From Amycolatopsis sp. 2-15 (GTDB taxonomy: Bacteria; Actinomycetota; Actinomycetes; Mycobacteriales; Pseudonocardiaceae): a stretch of 64,000 nt of DNA. Positions 17,032 to 26,152 of the stretch are shown here, piece by piece; within the stretch, counting starts at the first letter, position 1, and every line of letters starts with the position of its first letter. The stretch lies in NCBI RefSeq assembly GCF_030285625.1, contig NZ_CP127294.1, forward strand, positions 9,022,001 to 9,086,000, given 5' to 3'. The notes under the pieces were generated by a model that was given only the letters and a program-made list of their open reading frames with translations, searched no databases and was not told the origin of the DNA. Made by a program: the position numbers and the translations under genes.

Positions 17032-17474
17032 TTACGCAACGGGACCTGACCATCACGCGCGTGTTCGACGCCCCGCGAGAGCTGGTGTTCCGCGCGTGGA
17101 CCGAGCCGGAGCGCCTCGCGAGCTGGCTCGGCCCGGACAAGTTCGCCGCCTCGGGAGTCACGATCGACCTGCGGCCCGGCGGCGCGTGGCGCGCGCGGAT
17201 CCACAGCGCGGAGTACGACGTCGAGCGCTGGATGCAGGGCGCCTACCGCGAGATCAGCCCGCCCGGGCGGCTCGTGTTCACGTTCTCGTGGGACCAGCCC
17301 GACGACGTGGTCGGCGAGACGGTCGTGACGATCACCTTCACCGAGGTCGGCGACAAGACCGAGATGACGTTCCACCAGGCGCCGTTCCCCACCGAGGACG
17401 AGCGCGCCGGCCACCAGGACGGCTGGAGCTCCACGTTCGAAAAGCTCGCCCACCACCTCGAGGAGGCCCGATGA
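17028..17474 (+). CDS. SRPBCC/AHSA1-domain protein
   Basis: A 148-residue START-like protein beginning with GTG inside the arsR stop. TRVFDAPRELVFRAWTEPER, LASWLGP, DLRPGGAWRARI and VVTITFTEVGDKTEMTFHQA are standard AHSA1 blocks; the fold has a deep hydrophobic pocket for a small ligand. The gene order ArsR-AHSA1-DUF899 is common in actinobacteria, and the AHSA1 protein may carry or remove the ligand sensed by ArsR. That function is inference. Its stop overlaps the next ATG (ATGA). Confidence 0.92.
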   Translation: MITQRDLTITRVFDAPRELVFRAWTEPERLASWLGPDKFAASGVTIDLRPGGAWRARIHSAEYDVERWMQGAYREISPPGRLVFTFSWDQPDDVVGETVVTITFTEVGDKTEMTFHQAPFPTEDERAGHQDGWSSTFEKLAHHLEEAR

Positions 17475-18121
17475 CCACCGCACTCCCCCGTGTCGTGTCC
17501 GCCCAGGACTGGCAGGCCGCGCGCGATGCCTTGCTGGTCAAGGAAAAGGAACTGATGAAGGCGGCCGACCACCTCACGGCCGAGCGGCGCCGGCTGCCGA
17601 TGGTGCGCTTCGACAAGGCGTACGAGTTCACCTCGGCCGAGGGCAAGAAGAGCCTGCTGGACCTGTTCGACGGCCGGCCCCAGCTGATCGTCTACCACTT
17701 CATGCTGCACCCCGGCGACGAAACGGGCTGCCCCGGCTGCTCGATGGTCGTGGACAACGTGCCGCACCTGTCGCACCTCCACGCCCGTGACGTCACGTTC
17801 GTCGTCACCGCGCCCGCGACGCTGCCCGAGATCGAGCGGTACAAGGCCCGCATGGGCTGGGACGTGCCGTGGGTCTCGGCGAACGGCAGCGACTTCACGG
17901 AGGACTGCGGCGTCGGCCGGTTCTTCGGGACCAGCGTGTTCCTGCGCGACGGCGACGACGTCTACCGCACGTACTTCACCACCGGCCGCGGCGCCGAGAC
18001 GTTCTCCGCGGTCCACCGCTACCTCGACATCACGCCGTTCGGCCGGCAGGAGGCGTGGGAGGAGGAGTCGCGCGGCTCCGACGAGCCTGGCGGCTGGTGG
18101 CGAGTGCACGACGAGTACTGA
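17471..18121 (+). CDS. DUF899 thioredoxin-like protein
   Basis: A 216-residue protein of the DUF899 family, distantly thioredoxin-like. ELMKAADHLTAERRRLPMV opens the domain, and GCPGCSMVVDN holds a CxxC pair at Cys87/Cys90 in the thioredoxin active-site position. GWDVPWVSANGSDFTEDCGV and FFGTSVFLRDGDDVYRTYFT follow. It is the last gene of the arsR operon, coupled by ATGA, and followed by a strong terminator. A redox or peroxide-related role is plausible from the CxxC, but no reaction is established for the family. Confidence 0.92.
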   Translation: MTTALPRVVSAQDWQAARDALLVKEKELMKAADHLTAERRRLPMVRFDKAYEFTSAEGKKSLLDLFDGRPQLIVYHFMLHPGDETGCPGCSMVVDNVPHLSHLHARDVTFVVTAPATLPEIERYKARMGWDVPWVSANGSDFTEDCGVGRFFGTSVFLRDGDDVYRTYFTTGRGAETFSAVHRYLDITPFGRQEAWEEESRGSDEPGGWWRVHDEY

Positions 18122-18141
18122 GGAGCGCTGAGCTCCACGGC

Positions 18142-18178
18142 CGAAACGGGCCGGTTCCAGGGGGACCGGCCCGTTTCG
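18142..18178 (+). terminator. Terminator hairpin of the arsR-AHSA1-DUF899 operon
   Basis: CGAAACGGGCCGGT and ACCGGCCCGTTTCG form a perfect 14-bp stem with a 9-nt loop, 20 nt after the DUF899 stop. No long T-run follows, as is common in actinobacteria. Confidence 0.85.
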
Positions 18179-18286
18179 ACGATCCGGGTCAGATTTTTCG
18201 CCACCGATGTCCGGCCGGCCCCGCCTGCTCCGACCGTAGGCTGAACGGTGTCCGGCAGGGACGCCACTCGGCGAAGGAGCCTGGTC

Positions 18287-18859
18287 ATGGGTGATCTGGT
18301 GTACTACGTGCACGTTTCGGTCGACGGTTGCGTCGAGGGCCCGAACGGCGAGTTCGACTGGCCGCGGATGGGGCCCGAGCTGTCGGCCCACTCGCACGAG
18401 CTCTCCGACCGCGCCGCCGTGTTCGCCTACGGGCGGCGGGTCTGGGACATGATGGCGGGCTTCTGGCCGCGTGCGGAGTCCATCTCGGACGATCCGCACG
18501 ACATCGCCTTCGCACCGGTGTGGCGGAAGACCCCGAAGGTCGTCTTCTCGCACACGCTCACCGACCCCGGGTGGGACACCGAGGTGCTCGGCGGCGACCT
18601 GACCGAGGAGGTCACGGCGCTCAAAGCGCGGCACACCAAGGACATTCTGCTCATGGGCGGCGCCGACGTGCCCGCGCAGCTGAGCCGGCTCGGGCTGATC
18701 GACGAGTACAACGTGCTCGTGCACCCGGTGGTGCTGGGCGGCGACAAGCGGCCGTTCGCCGTCGACGCCGAGCGGCTCGGCCTGCGGCTCGTCGAGTCCC
18801 GCGTGATCGACGGCGCCGTGGTGCTGTTGCGGTATCGCCGGGCCACCGAAGAGAGGTGA
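18287..18859 (+). CDS. Dihydrofolate reductase-fold protein (RibD C-terminal domain family)
   Basis: A 190-residue single-domain protein of the RibD-C/DHFR-like fold. VYYVHVSVDGCVEGPNGEFD is the first strand and loop, FAYGRRVWDMM the motif for the nucleotide, KVVFSHTLTD and ILLMGGADVPAQLSRLGLID the second half. It is probably an NADPH-dependent reductase of unknown substrate; the true DHFR signature is absent. ATG 18287 is chosen because GGAG lies about 8 nt upstream, although the frame is open from GTG 18248. It is a single gene, convergent with the conservon. Confidence 0.85.
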   Translation: MGDLVYYVHVSVDGCVEGPNGEFDWPRMGPELSAHSHELSDRAAVFAYGRRVWDMMAGFWPRAESISDDPHDIAFAPVWRKTPKVVFSHTLTDPGWDTEVLGGDLTEEVTALKARHTKDILLMGGADVPAQLSRLGLIDEYNVLVHPVVLGGDKRPFAVDAERLGLRLVESRVIDGAVVLLRYRRATEER

Positions 18860-18893
18860 CCCGGCCGCCGCAACGCTGAAGGGGCCCGGGTCA
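18857..18893. terminator. Bidirectional hairpin between the DHFR-like gene and the conservon
   Basis: TGACCCGG (18857-18864) pairs with CCGGGTCA (18886-18893). The arms contain the stop codons of the two convergent genes. An inner CGCTGA/TCAGCG stem is an alternative fold. Confidence 0.5.
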
Positions 18894-19502
18894 GCGGGCT
18901 TTGGCTGCCCGCAAGGCGATCCACTGCCGCATCGCGTACTCGACGAGCGTGATCAGCGTCTGCTTCGTCGACTCGCGGTCCCGCGCGTCACAGCGGACGA
19001 TGGGGATGCTCGGGTCGATCGACAGCGCTTCGCGCACGTCGTTGATGTCGTGTTCCAGCACCCCGTCGAACGTGTTGACGCCGACGATGTAGGGCAGGCC
19101 GCGGTCTTCGAAGAAGTCGATCGGCGCGAACGAGTCCGCCAGGCGGCGGGTGTCGGCCAGCACGATCGCGCCGATCGCGCCCCGCACCAGGTCGTCCCAC
19201 ATGAACCAGAAGCGCTGCTGGCCCGGGGTGCCGAACAGGTACAGGATCAGGTCGGCGTCGAGCGACACGCGGCCGAAGTCCATGGCGACCGTGGTGGTCG
19301 TCTTGTTCGGGGTCTGGTCGAGGTTGTCGATGCCGCGGCTCGCGTCGGTCATCATCGCCTCGGTGGTGAGCGGAACGATTTCCGACACCGAACCCACAAA
19401 GGTCGTCTTGCCCGCCCCGAAGCCGCCCGCCACCACGATCTTCGCCGATGTCATGGTCGGGGGCGCGGTTTCCCGCGGTGCCTTAAAGCCGACGGAGTCC
19501 AC
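18891..19502 (-). CDS. cvnD: Conservon small GTP-binding protein CvnD
   Basis: A 203-residue Ras-like GTPase. AKIVVAGGFGAGKTTFVGSV holds the P-loop, TTTTVAMDFG the switch-I threonines, LFGTPGQQRFWFMWDDL the G3 motif with a threonine before the PGQQ, and GVNTFDG stands in place of NKxD. In Streptomyces, CvnD works with CvnA-C as a membrane signalling complex resembling a eukaryotic G-protein system and affects development and secondary metabolism. The start at 19502 overlaps cvnC by 20 nt. It is the last gene of the cvnABCD operon. Confidence 0.94.
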   Translation of the reverse strand: MDSVGFKAPRETAPPTMTSAKIVVAGGFGAGKTTFVGSVSEIVPLTTEAMMTDASRGIDNLDQTPNKTTTTVAMDFGRVSLDADLILYLFGTPGQQRFWFMWDDLVRGAIGAIVLADTRRLADSFAPIDFFEDRGLPYIVGVNTFDGVLEHDINDVREALSIDPSIPIVRCDARDRESTKQTLITLVEYAMRQWIALRAAKAR

Positions 19503-20253
19503 TCAAAACCCTTTCCATCAACATCAAGTGTGCTTCGGCGCCGTCATTGCCCGAAATCGTCCGGTGCACGGTGACGAGGCCCGCGTCGGCCGCGTCACTG
19601 ATCAGCACCCTGGCGACACCCAGTGGCACTCGCAGGATCGCCGCGATCTCGGCGACCGAGCGCGGGGTCCGGCACTCTTCCATGATCGAGATGCTCTCGA
19701 TCTGTTCGGCCGCCGCCTCGGGGAAGCCCCCCGCGACGACGTGGTCATTGGTGGAGATCAGCGTCTCGAGCTCGAGCGCGTAGTTCGCCCGGGTCCGGCC
19801 GCCGGTGAGAGCGTACGGCCGCACGATCGACGTCTCCTCGGCCGGGTCCACCCGATCGGGGCGGTCCGGCCGGGTGAACGCGGCGGGCATCACGAACTCG
19901 CCACTGGGCGGTCCGGGGTCGAAGAGCCCGCCTGGTCTAGGCCCATCCGCATCGGTACTGCCCGGTGGAGAGACTAGAGAGGTCACTCGATCTCCTAACT
20001 CTGCCGGCGGCTCTGGCGCCGCCGGCGGTTCCTCCGCCGCGTGCGCTCCCGCGGGCGGGGGTTCGGGGGACTGGGGCTCCTTACCGGTCTTCTTCCGCTT
20101 TTTGCGCGAGCGGCCCGAATCGAGGCTGAAGCCGTTGAGGAGGTCGGCGAAGGTGCCGTCGTCCTCACCGCGGGCAGCACCGGGAGTCCCCGCGCGCGGG
20201 GGTTCCTCGCTGTCTCCGGGCTCTCCGCCGAATAATCCGGACCCCGTGCTCAT
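19483..20253 (-). CDS. cvnC: Conservon DUF742 protein CvnC
   Basis: A 256-residue protein. The C-terminal 120 residues are the DUF742 winged-helix domain (TSIVRPYALTGGRTR, ECRTPRSVAEIAAILRVPLG, VARVLISDAADAGLVTVHRT). The N-terminal half is an unusually long acidic and Pro/Gly-rich region with a basic patch (GRSRKKRKKTGK); many CvnC proteins are only about 120-130 residues, so the extension is a local feature. ATG 20253 leaves 7 nt after cvnB and follows a GGTGGGATGA stretch. A GTG at 20277 would overlap cvnB and add 8 residues. It is part of the cvnABCD complex. Confidence 0.9.
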   Translation of the reverse strand: MSTGSGLFGGEPGDSEEPPRAGTPGAARGEDDGTFADLLNGFSLDSGRSRKKRKKTGKEPQSPEPPPAGAHAAEEPPAAPEPPAELGDRVTSLVSPPGSTDADGPRPGGLFDPGPPSGEFVMPAAFTRPDRPDRVDPAEETSIVRPYALTGGRTRANYALELETLISTNDHVVAGGFPEAAAEQIESISIMEECRTPRSVAEIAAILRVPLGVARVLISDAADAGLVTVHRTISGNDGAEAHLMLMERVLSGLRRL

Positions 20254-20260
20254 CGCGTAA

Positions 20261-20713
20261 TCATCCCACCGGTTCACCGATCAGCGACCCGCCCGCGCCC
20301 TGCAGCTGCGCGCGGAGTTCGGGGGTCAGGATCTGCCCGACGCGGTCCACGAGCATCGTCATCTCGTAGGCCACCTGGCCGATGTCGCAGTTCGGCGCCG
20401 CGAGGATCGCGAGGCACGAACCGTCGCTGATGGACATCAGCACCATGATGCCGAGCTCCATCTCGACCACGGTCTCGTTCACCGCGCCCGCCTCGAAGCA
20501 CCGGGCCGCGCCCTGGGTGAGGCTCACGAGTCCGGAGGCGACCGCGGCGAGCTGGTCGGCGCGGTCGAGCGGCAGGCGGTTGGAGGCCGTGAGGAGGAGC
20601 CCGTCGGCCGACACCACCACGGCGTGCGCCACACCCGGGACCCTCTCGGCGAAGTCGTTGACCAGCCAGCCGAACTGGTTCTGCTGCGGCTGAGCCGTAC
20701 TCGGCGAGGTCAT
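20261..20713 (-). CDS. cvnB: Conservon roadblock/LC7 protein CvnB
   Basis: A 150-residue roadblock/LC7-domain protein. FGWLVNDFAERVPGVAHAVV, VSADGLLLTASNRLP and DRADQLAAVASGLVSLTQGA are the family hallmarks. LC7 proteins are GTPase-associated regulators; in the conservon CvnB is thought to modulate CvnD. The start overlaps the cvnA stop (ATGA), so the genes are translationally coupled. The sequence is ordinary for the family. Confidence 0.95.
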   Translation of the reverse strand: MTSPSTAQPQQNQFGWLVNDFAERVPGVAHAVVVSADGLLLTASNRLPLDRADQLAAVASGLVSLTQGAARCFEAGAVNETVVEMELGIMVLMSISDGSCLAILAAPNCDIGQVAYEMTMLVDRVGQILTPELRAQLQGAGGSLIGEPVG

Positions 20714-23700
20714 TCACCCTCCAGTGTTTCGTGGTTGGTCTCAGTGGCCTGCCCAGTGCGGTGCCGGCCGCGCTGGATGCCCTGCTGGAAACTGCTCAGG
20801 CGGCCACGCACGTCGTGCGCGTCGCGGGTCGGACGGGGGCTCGCCGCTCCGGCGGGCGGCGGAGCGCTCCCGGGGAGCAACTGCTCCCCGCGGCGACGCC
20901 GGGGCAATCCTGCCGAAGTGAACGAAGAGGGCGTCGACTGGGACACCGATTGGACTGTCCGCCAGCCCTCGTCGGACCCGAAAGCCCACTCCGCGGCGGG
21001 TGTCCCGGCCGCGGCGGCCTCCAGGTTCGCCACCGCGGCGGGCACCTGGTTCGGGTCGACGGCGGGCGGTCCCGGCGGCAGATTGCTGGCGGCGGGGCGC
21101 CGGGTGGGCAGGGACTCGGGCGCCGCGGGGCGGCCGGGCACCTCGCCTTCGGGGCGACGCACCGGGCGCGGGGTGGGCGACGGGCGGGTCGCCGTGCCGT
21201 TGCTGCCGTTGCCGTTGGTCTCGGTCGGGGTGGTCCACCCGCCGTGCGGGTCGAACGCCGGCGGCACCGGCTGGTCCGTCGCGGGCTCCGGCTGAGCGGT
21301 GTGGGCCGCGCCGAACGCACTCGCGACGCCGCGCCGGTCCGGCTGGGCCTCGCCGTCCTGCTCGGCCGCGGGCGTTTCCGCCTGGGCCGCACCGAAAGCG
21401 TCCGCGACGGCCGGCCGGTCGCTCGCGGCCTCAGCGGGCTCCTCGGCCTGCCCGGCCCGCTCCGCGGCGTCCGCAGCGGCCACCGCCGCGTCGAGGGCAC
21501 CGACGAAACCGGGGTACTCGGCCGTGGTCTCGTTGTCTCCCACCGGACCCTGCTGGTCCGGACCACCGAGGCCGAACGCGGGCGCGACGCCCGGGCGGTC
21601 CACCGGGGCCTGGCCGGCCTGCTCGGCGGCCGGGGCGAAACCGGGAGCCGCGAACCCGGTGCCGGGCTCGCCCTCCAGGCGGTTGAGCGCCGCGGCGCCC
21701 AGCCCCTGCTGGTCGGCAGCCGGCTCGACACCTCCGTCGCGGACCTGCTGCCGGCCACGGTTCACCCCGCGCTGGAAGCTGGTGAGACGACCGCGGACGT
21801 CGGAGGGGTCGCGCACCGGCAGGCCCGGCTTGGCCGATTCGGCGGCGGGCAGCTCGTCCGGCGTCGCGCTGCCGGGCATGAGCTGCTCGCCACGACGGCG
21901 GCGAGGCAGGCCCGCCTTCGTGAACGCCGTGGGCTCGACCTGCGTGACGGCCTGGACGGTGCGCCAGTTCTCGTCGCTCGCGAAGTCCCAGTTGCGCTCG
22001 TCCTGCTCCGGCGTGGTCACCGGGGCGATGCCGGGCTCCGGCTTCGCCACGTCGGCCGGCGGCTGCTCCCCCGGCTTCGGCTCCGTCTTCGCGCCGGCCT
22101 TGCCGGTGTCCTCACCGGACTCGCCCGGCTTGGCGGTCTTCTCGGCCGCGGGCTGGTCTGCACCGGTCTTGGTCGCCGTCTCGTCCGCGGGCGGCGCGGG
22201 CGAGCGGAACCAAACCGAGAGCATCTCGTCGAAGATCGGCGTGTTCTCGATCGTCGTCTCGGCGGCCGTGGGCGGCGGCACCTCCGGCACCTTCTGCGCC
22301 GCTTCGTTCCACCACTCGCTCAGGGTGGTTCCGTTGGCGGAGAACAGATCCTTGCCCGAGGGCAGCTCGCGGGCACGCTCGTCGACGGGCTCCGGGCCTG
22401 CTTCGGGTTCCGGCTCCGGCCGCGGCGGCGGCACGTCGACGATCTGCGGCAGCTGCGGCACCGGCGGCTTCGGCGGCGGTGCGTCGTCGCGCGGGATCGG
22501 GCTGAACAGCGCGGTCCCGGAGATCTCGAGGTCCGTTGGCGGGCGCACGCCCGGGTCGACGGTGTGGCCGTTGGCGAACCCGGCGAGGTCACTCGCCGAG
22601 GGCCACAGCTGCTGCTCGTCGGCGCCGGAGATCGGCTGCTGCGGCACGAGCGCGCGGTCCGCGGCCGAGCGCGCCGAGCCGTTGACCGGGCGCTGGCGGC
22701 GCGGCAGGCCACCGGGGCTCGCGGGCGGCGCGGCGACGCTGCCGAACGGTCCGGCCTGCTGCGGCGGGTTCTCCAGCGCGGCACCGGTCATGACCAGCTC
22801 CGGCGGGACCACCACGGTGGCCCGCACGCCGACGATGTCCTTGCCACCGTGGAGCGAGACGCCGATGCGGTGGCGCCCGGCGAGGCGGCCGACCACGAAC
22901 AGGCCCATGCGGCGCGAGGTAGCGAGGTCGACCGAGCCGGCCTCGGTGAGGCGGCCGTTGGCCTCGACCACCTCGTACTCGTTCATGCCGATGCCCTTGT
23001 CGAGGATGTCGACGTTGAGCGAGCCGTCGTCGGCCAGGCGCGTCGCCACGGTCACCTGCGTCTCCGGCGCGGAGAACGCGGTGGCATTGTCGAGCAGCTC
23101 CGCGATGAGGCGCTGGACGTCGCTCGCGGCGAACCCGACGATCTTCACCGCCGGCGGCTGCTGCACCGAGACCCGTTGGTACTGCTCGATCTCCGACACG
23201 GCGGCGCGCAGCACGTCGTGCGCGGCCACGGGCTGGCCCGAGCGGCGGCCCGGCTCGGCGCCGGAGAGGACCATCAGGTTCTCGTTGTTGCGCCGCATCC
23301 GGGTGGCGAGGTGGTCGAGCTGGAAGAGCGTGGCGAGCTGGTCGGCGTCCTCCTCGTCGCGCTCCAGCCGCTCGATGAGCTGCAGCTGGCGCTGCACGAG
23401 GCTCTGGCTGCGGCGCGAGAGGTTGACGAACACACTGCTGTAGCCGGCGCGCATCGCGGCCTGCTCGGTCGCGAGCCGCAGGGCCTGGCTGTGCACCTTC
23501 TCGAACGCGCGCGCGACCTCGCCGATCTCGTCGGACACCCGCACGGGCACCGGCTCGACCTCGACGCTCTGCGCGCGGCCCTCCTGGATGTTGCGGACGG
23601 CGGCAGGCAGGTCCTTCTCCGCGACGTCCAGCGCGCTGCGGCGCAGTGTCTTCAGCGATCGCAGGATCTGGCGCGTGATGAGGAAGACGACGGCCGCGGC

Positions 23701-24768
23701 GGCGACCATCGCGGCGAACAGCAGCACGGCGAGCAGACCGGCGCTGCTGCTGGCGTCCTCGACCAGCGCGGCGGACGCGGAGGTGGCATCGGCGCTCATG
23801 CGGTTGCCGACCTCGGAGAGCTGGCCGACCACCGCGTTGGACGCGTTGTTCCACTCCTGCGACTGGACCTGCGACAGTCCCTGGTCACTCGTGGGGCCCT
23901 GTTCGCCGAGCACGATGCCGACCATGCGCTTGCGGTCGTAGGCGGTGTCGGGCTTGAGGGTGCTCTCGAGGTCCTGGCGCTGCGGCGCGGTGGAGGCCGC
24001 GTTGAAGTCGTCGATACGGTCGTCGTACCGCAGTTCGGCGTCGCGGACGTCGCTGAGCTGCTGCGGTTCCAGCGTGCCCTTGGAGATGCCGTACGACACC
24101 AGCGCCTGGCTGACCGAGACCTGCTCCTTGGCGGCCTCGAGGTCGTGCAGGGCGTTCGCCGTGCCGCCCAGCGCGTCGGCGCTGGCGCCGGCGGCCACCG
24201 CGGTGTCGGCGCCGATGAGGGCACCGGTCACGGCGTTGTAGTCGCCCACCGCCTCGGCGGCGTCGAGCAGACCGGCGCCGACCTGCTGGCGGATCACGGC
24301 GATCTCGTTGACCTGCGCGGTCGCCGAGTTCACGGCACCGGACACACTGGACTCGGACCCACCGACGCGGTTCGCCGCCGTGATGAATGGTTCGACCGCG
24401 GCGTCGGTGGCCGCGCGAGCGGCCCTCAGCTCGGGCGTGATGCCGGCGGTGCCCCCGGACAGCTGCGCCGCGGTGAGCGTGCGCTCCTTCTGCAGACCGT
24501 CGGTGAGGTTGCGCAGCTGGGTGCTCAGGCCGACCAGCTTGTCGATCCGCTCGTAGTCACCGGACCGGCTGACCTGTCCCACGATCGCGGTAATGCCGAG
24601 CACCAGCGCGAGGACGATGGGGACCAGCGTCACCGCCGAGAGCTTGACGGGAATGCTCCAGTCCCGCCAGCGCAGCGCCGCTCGCCAGCCCGAGGACCGG
24701 CTCGGTCGCCGGGGCGGGCGGCCGAGCAGCTTCTCAACAGGCACCTGGCCATCTCCTGCAACGGTCAC
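20710..24768 (-). CDS. cvnA: Conservon sensor histidine kinase-like protein CvnA (nitrate/nitrite-sensor type)
   Basis: A 1352-residue membrane sensor. TM1 is near residues 42-67, followed by a 270-residue extracellular nitrate-sensing (NIT-like) helical domain, TM2 near 340-365, HAMP and an ATPase domain with AELLDNATAFSAPE near 560 and DKGIGMNEYEV. The last 600 or so residues are Pro/Ala/Glu-rich and disordered. They contain two copies of a module reading roughly W-F-SDE-WRTVQ, FT-AGLPRRRRGEQL-PGS and DVRGRL-SFQ-G-RGR, near 926-1000 and 1260-1340. One terminal copy is usual, so this protein carries an internal duplication. GTG 24768 has AGGGAG 8-9 nt upstream; GTG 24744 is an alternative. 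It heads the cvnABCD operon. Confidence 0.92.
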   Translation of the reverse strand: MTVAGDGQVPVEKLLGRPPRRPSRSSGWRAALRWRDWSIPVKLSAVTLVPIVLALVLGITAIVGQVSRSGDYERIDKLVGLSTQLRNLTDGLQKERTLTAAQLSGGTAGITPELRAARAATDAAVEPFITAANRVGGSESSVSGAVNSATAQVNEIAVIRQQVGAGLLDAAEAVGDYNAVTGALIGADTAVAAGASADALGGTANALHDLEAAKEQVSVSQALVSYGISKGTLEPQQLSDVRDAELRYDDRIDDFNAASTAPQRQDLESTLKPDTAYDRKRMVGIVLGEQGPTSDQGLSQVQSQEWNNASNAVVGQLSEVGNRMSADATSASAALVEDASSSAGLLAVLLFAAMVAAAAVVFLITRQILRSLKTLRRSALDVAEKDLPAAVRNIQEGRAQSVEVEPVPVRVSDEIGEVARAFEKVHSQALRLATEQAAMRAGYSSVFVNLSRRSQSLVQRQLQLIERLERDEEDADQLATLFQLDHLATRMRRNNENLMVLSGAEPGRRSGQPVAAHDVLRAAVSEIEQYQRVSVQQPPAVKIVGFAASDVQRLIAELLDNATAFSAPETQVTVATRLADDGSLNVDILDKGIGMNEYEVVEANGRLTEAGSVDLATSRRMGLFVVGRLAGRHRIGVSLHGGKDIVGVRATVVVPPELVMTGAALENPPQQAGPFGSVAAPPASPGGLPRRQRPVNGSARSAADRALVPQQPISGADEQQLWPSASDLAGFANGHTVDPGVRPPTDLEISGTALFSPIPRDDAPPPKPPVPQLPQIVDVPPPRPEPEPEAGPEPVDERARELPSGKDLFSANGTTLSEWWNEAAQKVPEVPPPTAAETTIENTPIFDEMLSVWFRSPAPPADETATKTGADQPAAEKTAKPGESGEDTGKAGAKTEPKPGEQPPADVAKPEPGIAPVTTPEQDERNWDFASDENWRTVQAVTQVEPTAFTKAGLPRRRRGEQLMPGSATPDELPAAESAKPGLPVRDPSDVRGRLTSFQRGVNRGRQQVRDGGVEPAADQQGLGAAALNRLEGEPGTGFAAPGFAPAAEQAGQAPVDRPGVAPAFGLGGPDQQGPVGDNETTAEYPGFVGALDAAVAAADAAERAGQAEEPAEAASDRPAVADAFGAAQAETPAAEQDGEAQPDRRGVASAFGAAHTAQPEPATDQPVPPAFDPHGGWTTPTETNGNGSNGTATRPSPTPRPVRRPEGEVPGRPAAPESLPTRRPAASNLPPGPPAVDPNQVPAAVANLEAAAAGTPAAEWAFGSDEGWRTVQSVSQSTPSSFTSAGLPRRRRGEQLLPGSAPPPAGAASPRPTRDAHDVRGRLSSFQQGIQRGRHRTGQATETNHETLEGE

Positions 24769-25723
24769 GAAAGTGACTCCCTGTCCCGCGTCGTGGCTGC
24801 CCGTGGGCGGCTTCCGGTGCTCCCGGAACGGTCCACGGCATTCCGCCGACCCGCGCGATCGACCCCGTGAGGACACGACCGTGCAGACCTTGCACCGTGA
24901 TCACCGGCGTGCTGCTTCCCGGGACTTTGCACGTGCACGGCGCAAGTTGCGTACTGCACGGCGGTGGTCGAGGTCAACTTGTCTGTGCCTATCGATCGCT
25001 GCGGTCAGCTGGGCCAAAGAATCGTACACCAATCCCGCCCGACGATATTGTCTTCCGCTTCGCACGGCTGACCTGGGAAAAGTCGATTCGGCCCCGGCCG
25101 CGGCCCGCGGATTGGACCCCGCGCGGGGTCGAAGAGGGAATTTCGGTTACCGGTTGCTCCGGCCCACGGCGTCCGACAGTCACCCGATTAGCCCACGCAG
25201 GGTAGTCGAATCCCTCAGAGGATCTACGCTCCGTGCCCCCATCGAGTGGGGCGCCCCCAAAGATGAACACGATGTTGTGGTCTGGCAGCAACTCGCCGCC
25301 CGACCCGGTGATTTCTTTCGGGATCCTCCACTGGCCTGCGAATCCTCGTCCCGACCCCACCGGAGGGACGCCGGACGGGGGCGCCGGCCCCGCACCCTGG
25401 CTACCCCGTGTCACGGTATTCGTCCGACCATTGTCCGCAACTCAACCATTTGCCGCAGCGTTCCTCAGCTGCGACAACGTGGCGTGACATAAGGTCTCAC
25501 TATTACGAGTGATCTGTTCGTGATCTTCATTGAAGGTGCCGTTTTCGCACATTTCCAGCCGGAAAACGAATTCTGGACACCCTTCTCAGGAACCGGCTTT
25601 TTCCGGGATACGATGCCGTCGTTACTATGGCCGCCTCCCAGTCCGCAAGGGCAGACCGGGTGCCACTCGAACGAGGGGCCCCGACCCGGCCACCGCCACG
25701 GACGCAAGTTGCCGGAGGCAGCC
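24769..25723. other. Long intergenic region (955 bp) between cvnA and the DUF485-actP operon
   Basis: I see no convincing gene: the open frames have neither coding-like third positions nor recognisable motifs. Near cvnA there is a cluster of TTGCAC/GTGCA words with a perfect palindrome TGCACGTGCA at 24928-24937. Close to the actP side, TCACT (25497-25501) and AGTGA (25508-25512) form a dyad with a 6-nt gap. The region is less GC-rich than its neighbours and probably holds two divergent, heavily regulated promoters; acetate permease promoters are often controlled by CRP-like proteins, which is inference here. Confidence 0.6.
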
Positions 25724-26152
25724 ATGCACAACGTCGCGAACACCCCCGCGGCGAGCAACCCGCTCGAGGAGACCGGACAGCTGCCGGCCATGTTCGCCCG
25801 CGAGGGCGCGGAGCCGGCGCCGGCGACCCGGCGCGGTCCCGACTACGACCTCATCCAGCGCAGCCCCGAGTTCACCGCGCTGCGCCGGCGGTTCCGCAGA
25901 TTCGTCTTCCCGATGAGCGCCGGCTTCTTCGTCTGGTACCTGACCTACGTGGTGCTGGCCGCGTACGCGAACGACTTCATGAGCACCCGCGTGTTCGGGC
26001 TCGTCAACGTGGGCATGCTGCTCGGCCTCGCGCAGTTCGTGACCACGGCGCTGATCACGCTCGTCTACGTCCGATTCGCGAACCGGGAGGTGGACCCGCG
26101 GGTCGCCGAGCTGAGGGAACGGGCCGCCGTGACGGAAGGAACCCGCCAGTGA
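25724..26152 (+). CDS. DUF485 membrane protein, partner of the acetate symporter
   Basis: A 142-residue protein with two membrane helices (RFVFPMSAGFFVWYLTYVVL, near 62-82, and VGMLLGLAQFVTTALITLVY, near 97-117) and the DUF485 signature FMSTRVFGLVNVG. DUF485 proteins are nearly always encoded directly before actP and are thought to be an accessory subunit. ATG 25724 follows GGAGG with 6-7 nt spacing; the frame is open further upstream without a start site of that quality. It is coupled to actP by a GTGA overlap. Confidence 0.93.
   Translation: MHNVANTPAASNPLEETGQLPAMFAREGAEPAPATRRGPDYDLIQRSPEFTALRRRFRRFVFPMSAGFFVWYLTYVVLAAYANDFMSTRVFGLVNVGMLLGLAQFVTTALITLVYVRFANREVDPRVAELRERAAVTEGTRQ

Noticed and set aside
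24989..25414. 141-codon minus-strand open frame in the cvnA/actP intergenic region
   Set aside because: No motif, no good start site, and no coding-like third-position bias; the stretch is better explained as regulatory.
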